A DNA stretch of 5,509 bases from Chloroflexota bacterium (GCA_003648085.1 QMOC01000212.1:1-5509); one strand, 5' to 3'. Shown: positions 1 through 5,350, counted from the first letter of the stretch. Notes: generated by a model not told the origin, from the letters alone. A program made the numbers and translations.

Positions 1-200
1 GAAAACAGATAATCCAATAAACCCAGAAAAAGGGCCATAGATATAGTAACAATCAAGACAATCCTTGTCAGGTTCCATGCCTCCTGACGAGTAGGCCAAT
101 GCACCTTACGCAGTTCTGCGCGTGTCTCACGCAAGTAGCGTATGATAACATTTCCCTTCCTGGGCTTTGCTTTTTTCTTTGCTGCTTTTGCCTTTGCCAC
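1..200 (-). CDS. secE: Preprotein translocase subunit SecE, 3' end cut by the window edge
   Basis: SecE is the small essential subunit of the SecYEG channel in the cytoplasmic membrane; it clamps SecY and is needed for protein export. The visible 66 residues start with a Lys/Ala-rich cytoplasmic stretch (residues 2-15). The family hallmark follows at residues 29-40, reading ELRKVHWPTRQE, an amphipathic helix ending at the membrane. The single transmembrane helix begins near residue 44 (LTRIVLIVTISMALFLGLL). Bacterial single-span SecE proteins are usually about 60-75 residues, so only a few residues are probably missing. The start is GTG at 200-198, chosen because AAGGAG lies at 215-210 with a 9-base spacer and the Lys-rich N-terminus begins there. 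It is the last visible gene of the tRNA-Thr/rpmG/tRNA-Trp/secE unit; nusG commonly follows in bacteria but lies outside the window. The call is very secure. Confidence 0.95.
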   Translation of the reverse strand, partial: MAKAKAAKKKAKPRKGNVIIRYLRETRAELRKVHWPTRQEAWNLTRIVLIVTISMALFLGLLDYLF

Positions 201-209
201 GTCTGACGT

Positions 210-215
210 CTCCTT
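210..215 (-). promoter_or_regulatory. Ribosome binding site of secE
   Basis: On the minus strand the bases read AAGGAG, a near-perfect Shine-Dalgarno sequence, 9 bases before a GTG codon. It decides the non-ATG start of secE, since there is no ATG at the Lys-rich N-terminus. Confidence 0.8.
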
Positions 216-234
216 ACGACAGGCCACCCTACAC

Positions 235-269
235 TTCAAGACACCGCCCTCACACGGCGGTGTCTTGAA
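235..269 (-). other. Perfect 14-bp hairpin between tRNA-Trp and secE
   Basis: The arms are 235-248 and 256-269. They are exact reverse complements (TTCAAGACACCGCC with GGCGGTGTCTTGAA) around a 7-base loop. In the minus-strand transcript the hairpin starts 12 bases after the tRNA-Trp 3' end and ends 19 bases before the secE ribosome binding site. Neither strand has a T-run after it, so it is not a standard intrinsic terminator. By position it could be an RNase processing site separating the tRNA from the secE message, an mRNA-stabilising 5' structure, or a partial terminator. The structure is seen directly; the role is inference. Confidence 0.75.
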
Positions 270-281
270 ATCCACTCCAGG

Positions 282-355
282 CAGGCCAGGCAGGACTCGA
301 ACCCGCAACCTACGGTTTTGGAGACCGTTGCTCTGCCAAATTGAGCTACTGGCCT
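282..355 (-). tRNA. trnW: tRNA-Trp (anticodon CCA)
   Basis: The cloverleaf is complete. The acceptor stem AGGCCAG/CTGGCCT has seven perfect pairs. The D arm is GCTC/GAGC with a 9-base loop containing GG. The anticodon stem ACGGT/ACCGT encloses the loop CTCCAAA, giving anticodon CCA. The T arm GCGGG/CCTGC encloses TTCGAGT and includes one G-U pair. The discriminator is G, as expected for bacterial tRNA-Trp. The 3' CCA is not encoded (CCT follows), so it must be added by nucleotidyltransferase. The total is 74 bases. The 5' end is only 10 bases from the rpmG stop codon, so the tRNA must be cut from a mixed mRNA-tRNA transcript. A tRNA-Trp just before secE is a common bacterial arrangement. Confidence 0.97.
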
Positions 356-365
356 GTGAGTCTTC

Positions 366-530
366 CTACTTCGTCTCGCGGTGCAATGTGTGCTTACGAC
401 AACGGGGACAGAACTTGTTCAACTCGAGACGACTAGGATCATTACGCCGATTCTTCTCAGTCGTGTAGTTATGCTCCTTGCACTCTGTGCAGGCAAGTGT
501 AATCACTATTCGAACCGCTTTTTTCGCCAT
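366..530 (-). CDS. rpmG: 50S ribosomal protein L33
   Basis: L33 is a small protein of the large ribosomal subunit located near the E site. The 54-residue product has the normal length. It carries the family's zinc-ribbon cysteines as two CxxC pairs (C14/C17 and C41/C44), so this is the zinc-binding form. Family landmarks are the start [17 protein letters not shown], the middle [20 protein letters not shown], and the end [14 protein letters not shown]. The ATG at 530 follows a weak GGTGA at 539-535 with a 4-base spacer. The gene sits between tRNA-Thr (33 bases upstream) and tRNA-Trp (10 bases downstream), all read in one direction from the promoter near 661-688. It was found by reading the strand directly, as it is very short. 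Its base composition is clearly less GC-rich than that of the genes to the right. Confidence 0.95.
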   Translation of the reverse strand: MAKKAVRIVITLACTECKEHNYTTEKNRRNDPSRLELNKFCPRCRKHTLHRETK

Positions 531-563
531 TACGTCACCATATCCACTTGAGGTATCTCACAG

Positions 564-636
564 AGCCCACGATGGGACTTGAACCCATGGCCACACCCTT
601 ACCAAGGGTGTGCTCTACCGACTGAGCTACGTGGGC
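564..636 (-). tRNA. trnT: tRNA-Thr (anticodon GGU)
   Basis: The cloverleaf is complete. The acceptor stem GCCCACG/CGTGGGC has seven perfect pairs. The D arm is GCTC/GAGC with loop AGTCGGTA. The anticodon stem CACCC/GGGTG encloses the loop TTGGTAA, giving anticodon GGT (reads ACC and ACU). The T arm ATGGG/CCCAT encloses TTCAAGT. The discriminator is T, and no 3' CCA is encoded. The length is 73 bases. It is the first gene of the tRNA-Thr/rpmG/tRNA-Trp/secE unit, starting about 17 bases after the predicted transcription start. Confidence 0.97.
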
Positions 637-660
637 TGGTTCCGATACCTGTTTGGCCTT

Positions 661-688
661 ATTTTACCTCATTTTGCTCAAGTGTCAA
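661..688 (-). promoter_or_regulatory. Sigma70-type promoter for tRNA-Thr/rpmG/tRNA-Trp/secE
   Basis: On the minus strand a perfect -35 TTGACA (688-683) and a -10 TAAAAT (666-661, five of six consensus bases) are separated by 16 bases. The predicted start is near 654, about 17 bases before tRNA-Thr. The stop codon TGA of the aconitase-X gene (687-685) lies inside the -35 hexamer, so the two units abut with no spare DNA. A strong promoter suits a stable-RNA and ribosomal-protein operon. Confidence 0.8.
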
Positions 689-1920
689 ATCCGGGAGTGA
701 GGTGTAGCCTCGCACCCAGGCCAGACGCCGGTCACTGCCGCCTCCACACACTGCTCAACCGTCCCGTAGCGTACCTGTAGCCCCGCGTGGGAGGGCACGT
801 AGGCGGCTCCTTTGGCCGAGGGGGTCGCCAGGGTGCGAAATGAGAGTTCCTGCATTGGCGCGACGACCACGCACATGTCGGCCACCACCCGCCCCCCGCC
901 GGCCTCAATGGCAGTGACCAGCCCTTCCGTTTCGGCCTTCTCCCGCACCTCCCGCGCCGTCGTGATCCACAGCGCCGACTTCACCTGTCGCCCGGCCAGC
1001 AGTCGCACTATCTCTGCTATCTCCTCCAAATCCGCGTGCGGGCAGCCGAACCAGACCAGATCAATCTTGCGAACGTCGGAATTGAGCGCGGCATAGGCGG
1101 GCCGCAGATCATCTATGACGAGCGTCTCGTGGTCAGGAGCCAGCACGTCTGGCCGGTCGGCCTCGGGCGTGACCCCGGCGACGTGATAGAGCGCCACAGC
1201 GCCGCTGGCCGCCATAGCAGCCCCCAGCGCCTTCAAGGCCGATTCGGAGCACGCCTCCTCCAAGCCCACAAAGTACGGCACGCGATTGCGGGCCGCCTTC
1301 CCCACCAGATACCCCAGCGCCCCGAAGTCGGAGAGCGTGCGCACCGGGCAGCGCACGACCACCCGCAACGTGGCGCGGCGGTTCTCGTCCAGGTGGAGGC
1401 CGTAGGCGGCGGTGCGACCGATGATGGCCGCTGCCAGTGCGCCCGGCCCGCCCTCCCGATTGGTGCGCGCCCCCAGCACGGAGTTGGCGTAACTCACCGC
1501 TGAGGATTCGGCCCAGGCTATATGTTCACCCCTGCGGGGCACGTTGCCCACCAGGTAGGGCGTGCAGGTGCAGGTCGTGCGCACCCCCAGCCGCCGGTAG
1601 GCCTCAATCACCGCCAGTTGCCGATGGGCGAAGGTCTCCGAGAAGCCCAGTTCCCGCCAGGCATGTAGGTCCATTCCGGCCGGGTTCAGCGTCGTGGGGA
1701 CACGCACCCGTGCACCCTGACCGGCCCACTCGCGCAGAAACTCCAGTCCCGCTTCCCCAAGGTTGCGGTAACTGACCCCTGCCACCTGCACGGAGCCCAC
1801 GGACACCAGCCGCCGGGCACCGTAAATCCGCCCCAGTGTGACGACGATCTCCATCGCCTTGCGCACGCCGGGGCCGGAGTCACCCGCCAGCATGGCTTGC
1901 TCTTCAGCCGAAAGTTTCAT
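685..1920 (-). CDS. Aconitase X (AcnX, DUF521) catalytic/large subunit
   Basis: This is a member of the aconitase-X branch of the aconitase superfamily, iron-sulfur hydro-lyases. Known members are bacterial cis-3-hydroxy-L-proline dehydratase and archaeal mevalonate-5-phosphate dehydratase. The 411 residues fit the large subunit. Visible landmarks are LSAEEQAML at residues 3-11, TTLNPAGMD (76-84), CTCTPYL (117-123), GEHIAWAESSAVSYANSVLG (131-150), GARTNREGGP (150-159), FGCPHAD (291-297), ADMCVVVAP (347-355) and the C-terminal SAK...Y motif (368-374). Three separated cysteine sites (C117/C119, C293, C350) are present, as expected for cluster ligands. The start ATG at 1920 was chosen because homology begins at MKLSAEEQ; an in-frame extension to 2127 would lie inside rsmI. 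No Shine-Dalgarno site precedes it, and it starts 31 bases after the rsmI stop, so reinitiation after rsmI is plausible. The small swivel subunit (DUF126) is neither fused nor adjacent. The substrate cannot be decided from this sequence. Confidence 0.9.
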   Translation of the reverse strand: MKLSAEEQAMLAGDSGPGVRKAMEIVVTLGRIYGARRLVSVGSVQVAGVSYRNLGEAGLEFLREWAGQGARVRVPTTLNPAGMDLHAWRELGFSETFAHRQLAVIEAYRRLGVRTTCTCTPYLVGNVPRRGEHIAWAESSAVSYANSVLGARTNREGGPGALAAAIIGRTAAYGLHLDENRRATLRVVVRCPVRTLSDFGALGYLVGKAARNRVPYFVGLEEACSESALKALGAAMAASGAVALYHVAGVTPEADRPDVLAPDHETLVIDDLRPAYAALNSDVRKIDLVWFGCPHADLEEIAEIVRLLAGRQVKSALWITTAREVREKAETEGLVTAIEAGGGRVVADMCVVVAPMQELSFRTLATPSAKGAAYVPSHAGLQVRYGTVEQCVEAAVTGVWPGCEATPHSRI

Positions 1921-1928
1921 GGGGAACA

Positions 1929-1953
1929 GCGGATTGGCAGGATTAGCGGATTC
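1929..1953. repeat. Triplicate 8-9 base direct repeat at the rsmI/aconitase-X junction
   Basis: On the plus strand the pentamer GGATT recurs at 1931-1935, 1940-1944 and 1948-1952 with spacings of 9 and 8 bases, in the context GCGGATT-GGCA-GGATT-AGC-GGATT. The repeat touches the rsmI stop codon (1954-1952) and fills most of the 31-base gap before the aconitase-X start. It leaves no room for a recognisable ribosome binding site. It is too short to call a mobile element, though it resembles a dispersed intergenic repeat. Confidence 0.6.
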
Positions 1954-2773
1954 ACCGTGCGCTGAGACCGAGTTTGTAGACCTCCGCACGGCTCCAACCG
2001 GAGGCCTCGGCAACGCGCCGTGCAGCAGCCGGACGGGGCATCCCCTGCGCCAGCAGTTCATCCAAGGCGGCCCGCACACGCCCCTCGTCCCAGCGCTCGC
2101 GCTCCTCCGGCGCTCCACCGACGACAAGTGTGAACTCGCCTCTGGGCTCGACCTCGTCGAAGTGAGCCCGCGCCTCGGCGATGGTCCCCCGCCACACTTC
2201 CTCGTGCAACTTGGTCAATTCGCGGCAGACGGCCAGGGGCCGGTCACCCAGCACGGCCTCGATGTCGGCCAAACTATCGCGCAAGCGGTGGGGGGCCTCG
2301 AAGGCGATCAACGTACGTCGTTCTTGCGACACCTCGGCCAGCAATCGGCGCCGCTCACCCCGGCGTCGGGGCAGGAACCCCAGGTAGAGGAAACTGTCGC
2401 TGGGCAGCCCGGAGACGACCAGCGCCGTCACAGGGGCCGAGGGGCCAGGGATGGGCACGATTGGGTAGCCACGCTCGATGGCCGCGCGGATAAGTTCGTA
2501 GCCGGGGTCCGAGAGCCCCGGCATCCCGGCTTCGGAGATCAGGGCCACGTCGCCGGTTTCCAGCGCCCTTAGCACTGCCTCCAATTTCGTCAGTTTGTTG
2601 CCTTCGAAATAACTGGTGATGGGAGTCTCGATCTCGTAGCGCCGGGCGAGGATACGGGCGCGGCGAGTGTCCTCGGCAGCGATAAGTGCGACTTCCTTGA
2701 GGATGCGCAAAGCGCGGAGGGTAATGTCCTCCAGATTGCCGATGGGGGTAGCGACCAAGTAAAGAGTGCCCAT
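1952..2773 (-). CDS. rsmI: 16S rRNA (cytidine1402-2'-O)-methyltransferase RsmI
   Basis: RsmI uses S-adenosylmethionine to methylate the 2'-OH of C1402 in 16S rRNA at the ribosomal P site, tuning start-codon selection and decoding. The 273-residue product is near the usual length. Hallmarks in order are LVATPIGNLEDITLRA (residues 6-21), AEDTRRA (33-39), ISEAGMPGLSDPG (79-91), PGPSAPVTALVVSGLP (109-124), LGFLPRR (131-137), FEAPHRL (158-164) and CRELTKLHEEVWRGT (183-197), ending in a helical VYKLGL tail. The usual Asp of the SDAG motif is Glu here (E81), a conservative change. The start is ATG at 2773. An in-frame TGA lies 21 bases upstream within the repeat tract, so no longer form is possible. 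No Shine-Dalgarno site is visible; CCCC directly precedes the ATG. It lies 68 bases after the KaiC-like gene on the same strand. Confidence 0.95.
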   Translation of the reverse strand: MGTLYLVATPIGNLEDITLRALRILKEVALIAAEDTRRARILARRYEIETPITSYFEGNKLTKLEAVLRALETGDVALISEAGMPGLSDPGYELIRAAIERGYPIVPIPGPSAPVTALVVSGLPSDSFLYLGFLPRRRGERRRLLAEVSQERRTLIAFEAPHRLRDSLADIEAVLGDRPLAVCRELTKLHEEVWRGTIAEARAHFDEVEPRGEFTLVVGGAPEERERWDEGRVRAALDELLAQGMPRPAAARRVAEASGWSRAEVYKLGLSAR

Positions 2774-2777
2774 GGGG

Positions 2778-2829
2778 CAATGAACAATGAGTCAATGAAT
2801 AATGAGTCAATGAACAATGAATCAATGAC
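2778..2829. repeat. 15-base tandem repeat, about 3.4 copies, between the KaiC-like gene and rsmI
   Basis: Plus-strand units begin at 2778 (CAATGAACAATGAGT), 2793 (CAATGAATAATGAGT) and 2808 (CAATGAACAATGAAT), with a partial fourth at 2823. Each unit is itself a 7+8 base doublet of an AATGA core, so the tract is a nested heptamer/octamer repeat. It fills most of the 68-base gap between the KaiC-like stop (2842) and the rsmI start (2773). On the coding strand it is T-rich (TCATTGTTCATTG...) and contains the in-frame stop that fixes the rsmI start. It has no spacers and is not CRISPR. Copy number may vary by slippage. Confidence 0.85.
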
Positions 2830-2841
2830 AGTCGCTAACGG

Positions 2842-3579
2842 CTATGGACGCGCGCGATGGGGAATGCCGCTGAGCAGTCCTTCGCACCCCTTAAAGGTTT
2901 CTAAGATCGTCAGGCCACCCTGTCCAATCTCGTAGTGGCGAATTTCCTTGGCGTGGTTAGAGCCCCGCATCTTTAGCACCACAATGGCACGTTGCATGGC
3001 GCTCTCTATCTCAACATAGCGCAGCAAGATAATGACGTCCACAATGAATGAGAGGCCGCCTTGGAAGGCACGCCGATACTCGGCCCGCCCCTCCTCACCC
3101 AGTAGTATCGCCGTGATCCTCTCCCGCCGCAGGCTATTTGCCACTGAGGTATAGATGCAGCGTAACTCCTGCGCATCGTCGGTGAGGCGGTTGAAGTGGG
3201 TGACGCTGTCAAGCGCCAGTCGTCGTATGTTCGCCTCAAGGATCAGGCGATTGAGACGACTGTCGGGGAATTCCAGGCTGGCCAGAAAGACTTCAGGCGA
3301 GGTGAACATCAGGTGCAGTCTCCCACTCGCCTCCAATTCCTTCAGGTCCCAGCCCAGCGACTCGGCGTCACGGTAGAGGGAACTGGGGAATTCCTCAAAG
3401 GATATGAGCAGCCCTGGCTCGTTGTGCTTCACCGCGCCGTAGATGAGGAATTGGAGCGCCAGCGAAGTCTTACCCGTGCCCGGTGCGCCACGCACCAACA
3501 CCATCGAGCCGGGCAGGAAGCCCCCGTTCAGCATCTCATCGAGGCCCTTGATCCCGCTGGTCACACGTTTATCTGCCAC
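2842..3579 (-). CDS. Single-domain KaiC/RAD55-like RecA-superfamily ATPase
   Basis: The 245-residue product is one KaiC-type ATPase domain, unlike the clock protein KaiC, which has two in tandem. The order is a KaiC-type N-terminal signature TSGIKGLDEMLNGGFLPG (residues 7-24), the Walker A motif GAPGTGKTS (31-39), the paired catalytic glutamates in SFEEFP (E62/E63), a Walker B-like strand RLALDS (120-125, D124), and the C-terminal KMRGSNHAKEIRHYEI signature typical of KaiC domains. All catalytic residues are intact, so ATP binding and hydrolysis are expected. No N-terminal fusion or transmembrane segment is seen, so it should be cytoplasmic. The start is GTG at 3579, supported by AGAGGT at 3590-3585 with a 5-base spacer and by the family N-terminus. 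It follows the membrane-anchored protein by 21 bases. Proteins of this kind outside cyanobacteria often act in signalling, but the partner is unknown here. Confidence 0.88.
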   Translation of the reverse strand: MADKRVTSGIKGLDEMLNGGFLPGSMVLVRGAPGTGKTSLALQFLIYGAVKHNEPGLLISFEEFPSSLYRDAESLGWDLKELEASGRLHLMFTSPEVFLASLEFPDSRLNRLILEANIRRLALDSVTHFNRLTDDAQELRCIYTSVANSLRRERITAILLGEEGRAEYRRAFQGGLSFIVDVIILLRYVEIESAMQRAIVVLKMRGSNHAKEIRHYEIGQGGLTILETFKGCEGLLSGIPHRARP

Positions 3580-3600
3580 GTTCCACCTCTGATCGCTCCT

Positions 3601-4299
3601 CTAATGGTTCTGGATGAACACCACGTAGCCCAAGGCTGCACCGCAGTACCCGGGCAGATCAATCACGATTTCCTCCGAAATGGGAGGATGGTCGTCCCGA
3701 TAAGGATCGTGGAGTTGCACTCGCACCTGCATAGGCTTGGGATGGCTATCGAAGAATTGCTCCCACGCGGCTTGATGGCCGTAGATAGTGTTGAACCGCG
3801 CATCAGCGCCGGAGGTGACGACGACGTCAATGCCTGCCCCCCAGATATGCACCGGGTAACCGATAAGAGGGTTACCATCCAGGTCCTGCACATGGCCCGC
3901 CACCCCCGTCCAATTGCAGCCATACTGCGGTGAACGCAGGGTCAGTTGGTAAGTGAAAGGCCACGGGGAGAGTGTGACCCGAGGGGTAGGGGAGGGTGTG
4001 GGCGTGAAGGTGGCCGTGGGCGGGAAGGTGGGAGTGGCCGATGGTATCAACGTGGGTGTGGGTGTATTTGTAGGAGGCCGCGCAGTCGGAGTATGAGTCG
4101 GCGTCCAGGTAGGAATATTCGCCGGCCCCTTCGGGGTGGGCGTGCTGGTCGGCAACTGGGCCACGCTGGCGAGCGTGGGAGGAGGGAACGGGTTGTAGAC
4201 GTTGAACCCGACGAGTCCATAGAAACCTACCAGACAGGCGGTGGCTAAGAGCACCACGATGGTTAGGACATTGAAAAGAGCGTTTTTCAGGTTCTTCAT
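3601..4299 (-). CDS. Membrane-anchored protein with Pro/Thr-rich spacer and C-terminal extracellular domain, function unknown
   Basis: The 232-residue protein begins with a short Lys/Asn-rich head and a hydrophobic segment (about residues 8-32, NVLTIVVLLATACLVGFYGL), most likely a signal anchor. A low-complexity spacer of about 60 residues follows (about 48-107), made of TPTPT-like units. The C-terminal domain of about 115 residues contains YGCNWTGVAGHVQDLDGNPL (126-145) and ends in GYVVFIQNH. Its beta-rich pattern, with GHVQDLDGNPLIGYPV, resembles carboxypeptidase-regulatory-like Ig folds. C128 and C219 lie at opposite ends of the domain and could form a disulfide. I recall similar QNH-ended domains from Chloroflexota surface proteins, but I know of no assigned function. 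The ATG at 4299 has GGGAGG at 4312-4307, which overlaps the stop of the upstream foldase gene, so the two genes are translationally close. Lipoprotein processing at C22 is unlikely because the hydrophobic stretch continues beyond it. Confidence 0.8.
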   Translation of the reverse strand: MKNLKNALFNVLTIVVLLATACLVGFYGLVGFNVYNPFPPPTLASVAQLPTSTPTPKGPANIPTWTPTHTPTARPPTNTPTPTLIPSATPTFPPTATFTPTPSPTPRVTLSPWPFTYQLTLRSPQYGCNWTGVAGHVQDLDGNPLIGYPVHIWGAGIDVVVTSGADARFNTIYGHQAAWEQFFDSHPKPMQVRVQLHDPYRDDHPPISEEIVIDLPGYCGAALGYVVFIQNH

Positions 4300-4306
4300 T
4301 GACCGA

Positions 4307-4312
4307 CCTCCC
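4307..4312 (-). promoter_or_regulatory. Ribosome binding site overlapping the foldase stop codon
   Basis: On the minus strand the bases read GGGAGG, 7 bases before the ATG at 4299. The first G is the last base of the foldase TAG stop (4314-4312). This is a classic operon junction that couples the two exported proteins. Confidence 0.75.
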
Positions 4313-5298
4313 TACGGGCTCGTCTCGACGAAACGTTGGACATCGGCTTGAGCCCATAAATCCTCGATCCACTTCTGTATTGCCCGGTCTTGCAGGATGC
4401 GCAGGTTCTCCGGGCTGATGGGGCGGGCAGGGTCGCGCTCGATGACCTGCACGATGTGGTACCCCAGCGCACTGGTCACCACCCCGCTGAATTGACCGGG
4501 CTGTAGGGCAAAGGCGGCCTCCTCCACCTCAGGGGCAACTAAAATGCCTCGGGGGAAGAAGCCCAGGTCGCCTCCGCTCGCACGGGTGCTGGTATCCTGA
4601 GAGTAGGCCTGGGCCAGTGCGGCGAAGTCGGCGCCAGCCTGGAGTTGGGCCAGGATACGCTCTGCCTCTTGGGGGGTGTCCACCAGGATGTGGCGGGCGT
4701 GGACGTGTTCGGCTACCGTCGGCACACTATCAACGATGCGTTGCGTCATCGCCATACCGATCAACTGGGCGCGCACCTCCTGCCATGCGTCCTCGTAGGT
4801 CTCGCCCCACTCGGCCAACTTGGCGCGAAACGCCTCCTCGCCGCCGTTCTCATCAATCACCATCTGCATATAAGCGTCCACTTCAGCATCGGAGACGACG
4901 ACGCCCGCTGCCACCGCTGCCTGCTCGGTCAATACCTGCTCAATCATCACATTGAGGATGTAATCGCTGGCCCAGCCCATCTTTTTCCGACCCTCTGGGC
5001 TATTGGGATCAATCCCTTGCGCTGGCAACGAGGCCTCGTACTGGCCTAACTTGCGCTCGTAGTCGGCCAGGTAGATGGGCTGACCGTTGACCAGCGCGGC
5101 CACGGGAGGCTCTGGGGTGGGGGAAGGCGGAACGCCGGTGGAAGTCGGGGCAGCCGGCACCAGAGCCGTAGCAGTGGCGAGAGGCACGGGTGTGTGGGTT
5201 GCAGACGTGATTGGCATCGGAACGCACGCAACCGAAGCGAGCAACAATGTCAGTGCCGCCAATATTCCTGTCACTCTCAAAGTCACAGCCATCTCCAT
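4312..5298 (-). CDS. Exported parvulin-type peptidyl-prolyl isomerase (SurA/PrsA-like foldase)
   Basis: This enzyme isomerises peptidyl-proline bonds and chaperones exported proteins outside the membrane. From the chosen start the product has 328 residues. A signal segment occupies residues 5-24 (VTLRVTGILAALTLLLASVA), with a Cys at 25 that may be lipidated, although Ser at -3 makes a weak lipobox. An Ala/Pro/Thr-rich spacer follows (about 31-66). Next comes a SurA-N-like helical chaperone region (about 67-192). The parvulin domain spans about 197-287, with HVHARHILV (198-206), SGGDLGFFPRG (241-251), AFALQPGQFSG (262-272) and TSALGYHIVQV (275-285). A short helical tail ends the protein. The frame opens further to 5361, but the -10 box at 5351-5356 would place the RNA start inside that extension, so ATG 5298 (or 5292) is preferred. 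It is the first gene of the leftward operon and may fold the surface protein encoded next. Confidence 0.9.
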   Translation of the reverse strand: MEMAVTLRVTGILAALTLLLASVACVPMPITSATHTPVPLATATALVPAAPTSTGVPPSPTPEPPVAALVNGQPIYLADYERKLGQYEASLPAQGIDPNSPEGRKKMGWASDYILNVMIEQVLTEQAAVAAGVVVSDAEVDAYMQMVIDENGGEEAFRAKLAEWGETYEDAWQEVRAQLIGMAMTQRIVDSVPTVAEHVHARHILVDTPQEAERILAQLQAGADFAALAQAYSQDTSTRASGGDLGFFPRGILVAPEVEEAAFALQPGQFSGVVTSALGYHIVQVIERDPARPISPENLRILQDRAIQKWIEDLWAQADVQRFVETSP

Positions 5299-5350
5299 TT
5301 TAGGAACCGAAGTTCGGCGATTCTCAAAGGGTGCACAATCGTCAGATGCC

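Noticed and set aside
235..269. Intrinsic terminator
   Set aside because: The stem is strong but no T-run follows on either strand, and secE downstream must still be transcribed.
142..468. Plus-strand open frame of 108 codons at the left
   Set aside because: It runs across the tRNA-Trp gene and antisense to secE and rpmG, so it is a shadow.
1921..2127. In-frame 69-codon N-terminal extension of the aconitase-X gene
   Set aside because: It lies within rsmI in another frame, reads as low-quality Arg/Pro/Ser-rich sequence, and family homology begins at MKLSAEEQ (1920).
1838..2572. Plus-strand open frame of 244 codons
   Set aside because: It is antisense to rsmI and the start of the aconitase-X gene, with no recognisable protein features; it is expected by chance in GC-rich DNA opposite real genes.
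2778..2829. Possible mini-CRISPR
   Set aside because: The units are directly tandem with no spacers, are only 15 bases long, and no cas gene is present.
3196..3933. Plus-strand open frame of 245 codons
   Set aside because: It is antisense across the KaiC-like gene and the surface-protein gene, ignores their boundaries, and shows no motif.
4228..4299. Lipoprotein signal in the surface protein (LLATAC, C22)
   Set aside because: Ala at -3 is atypical and the hydrophobic segment continues for about ten residues beyond the Cys, which fits a membrane anchor better.
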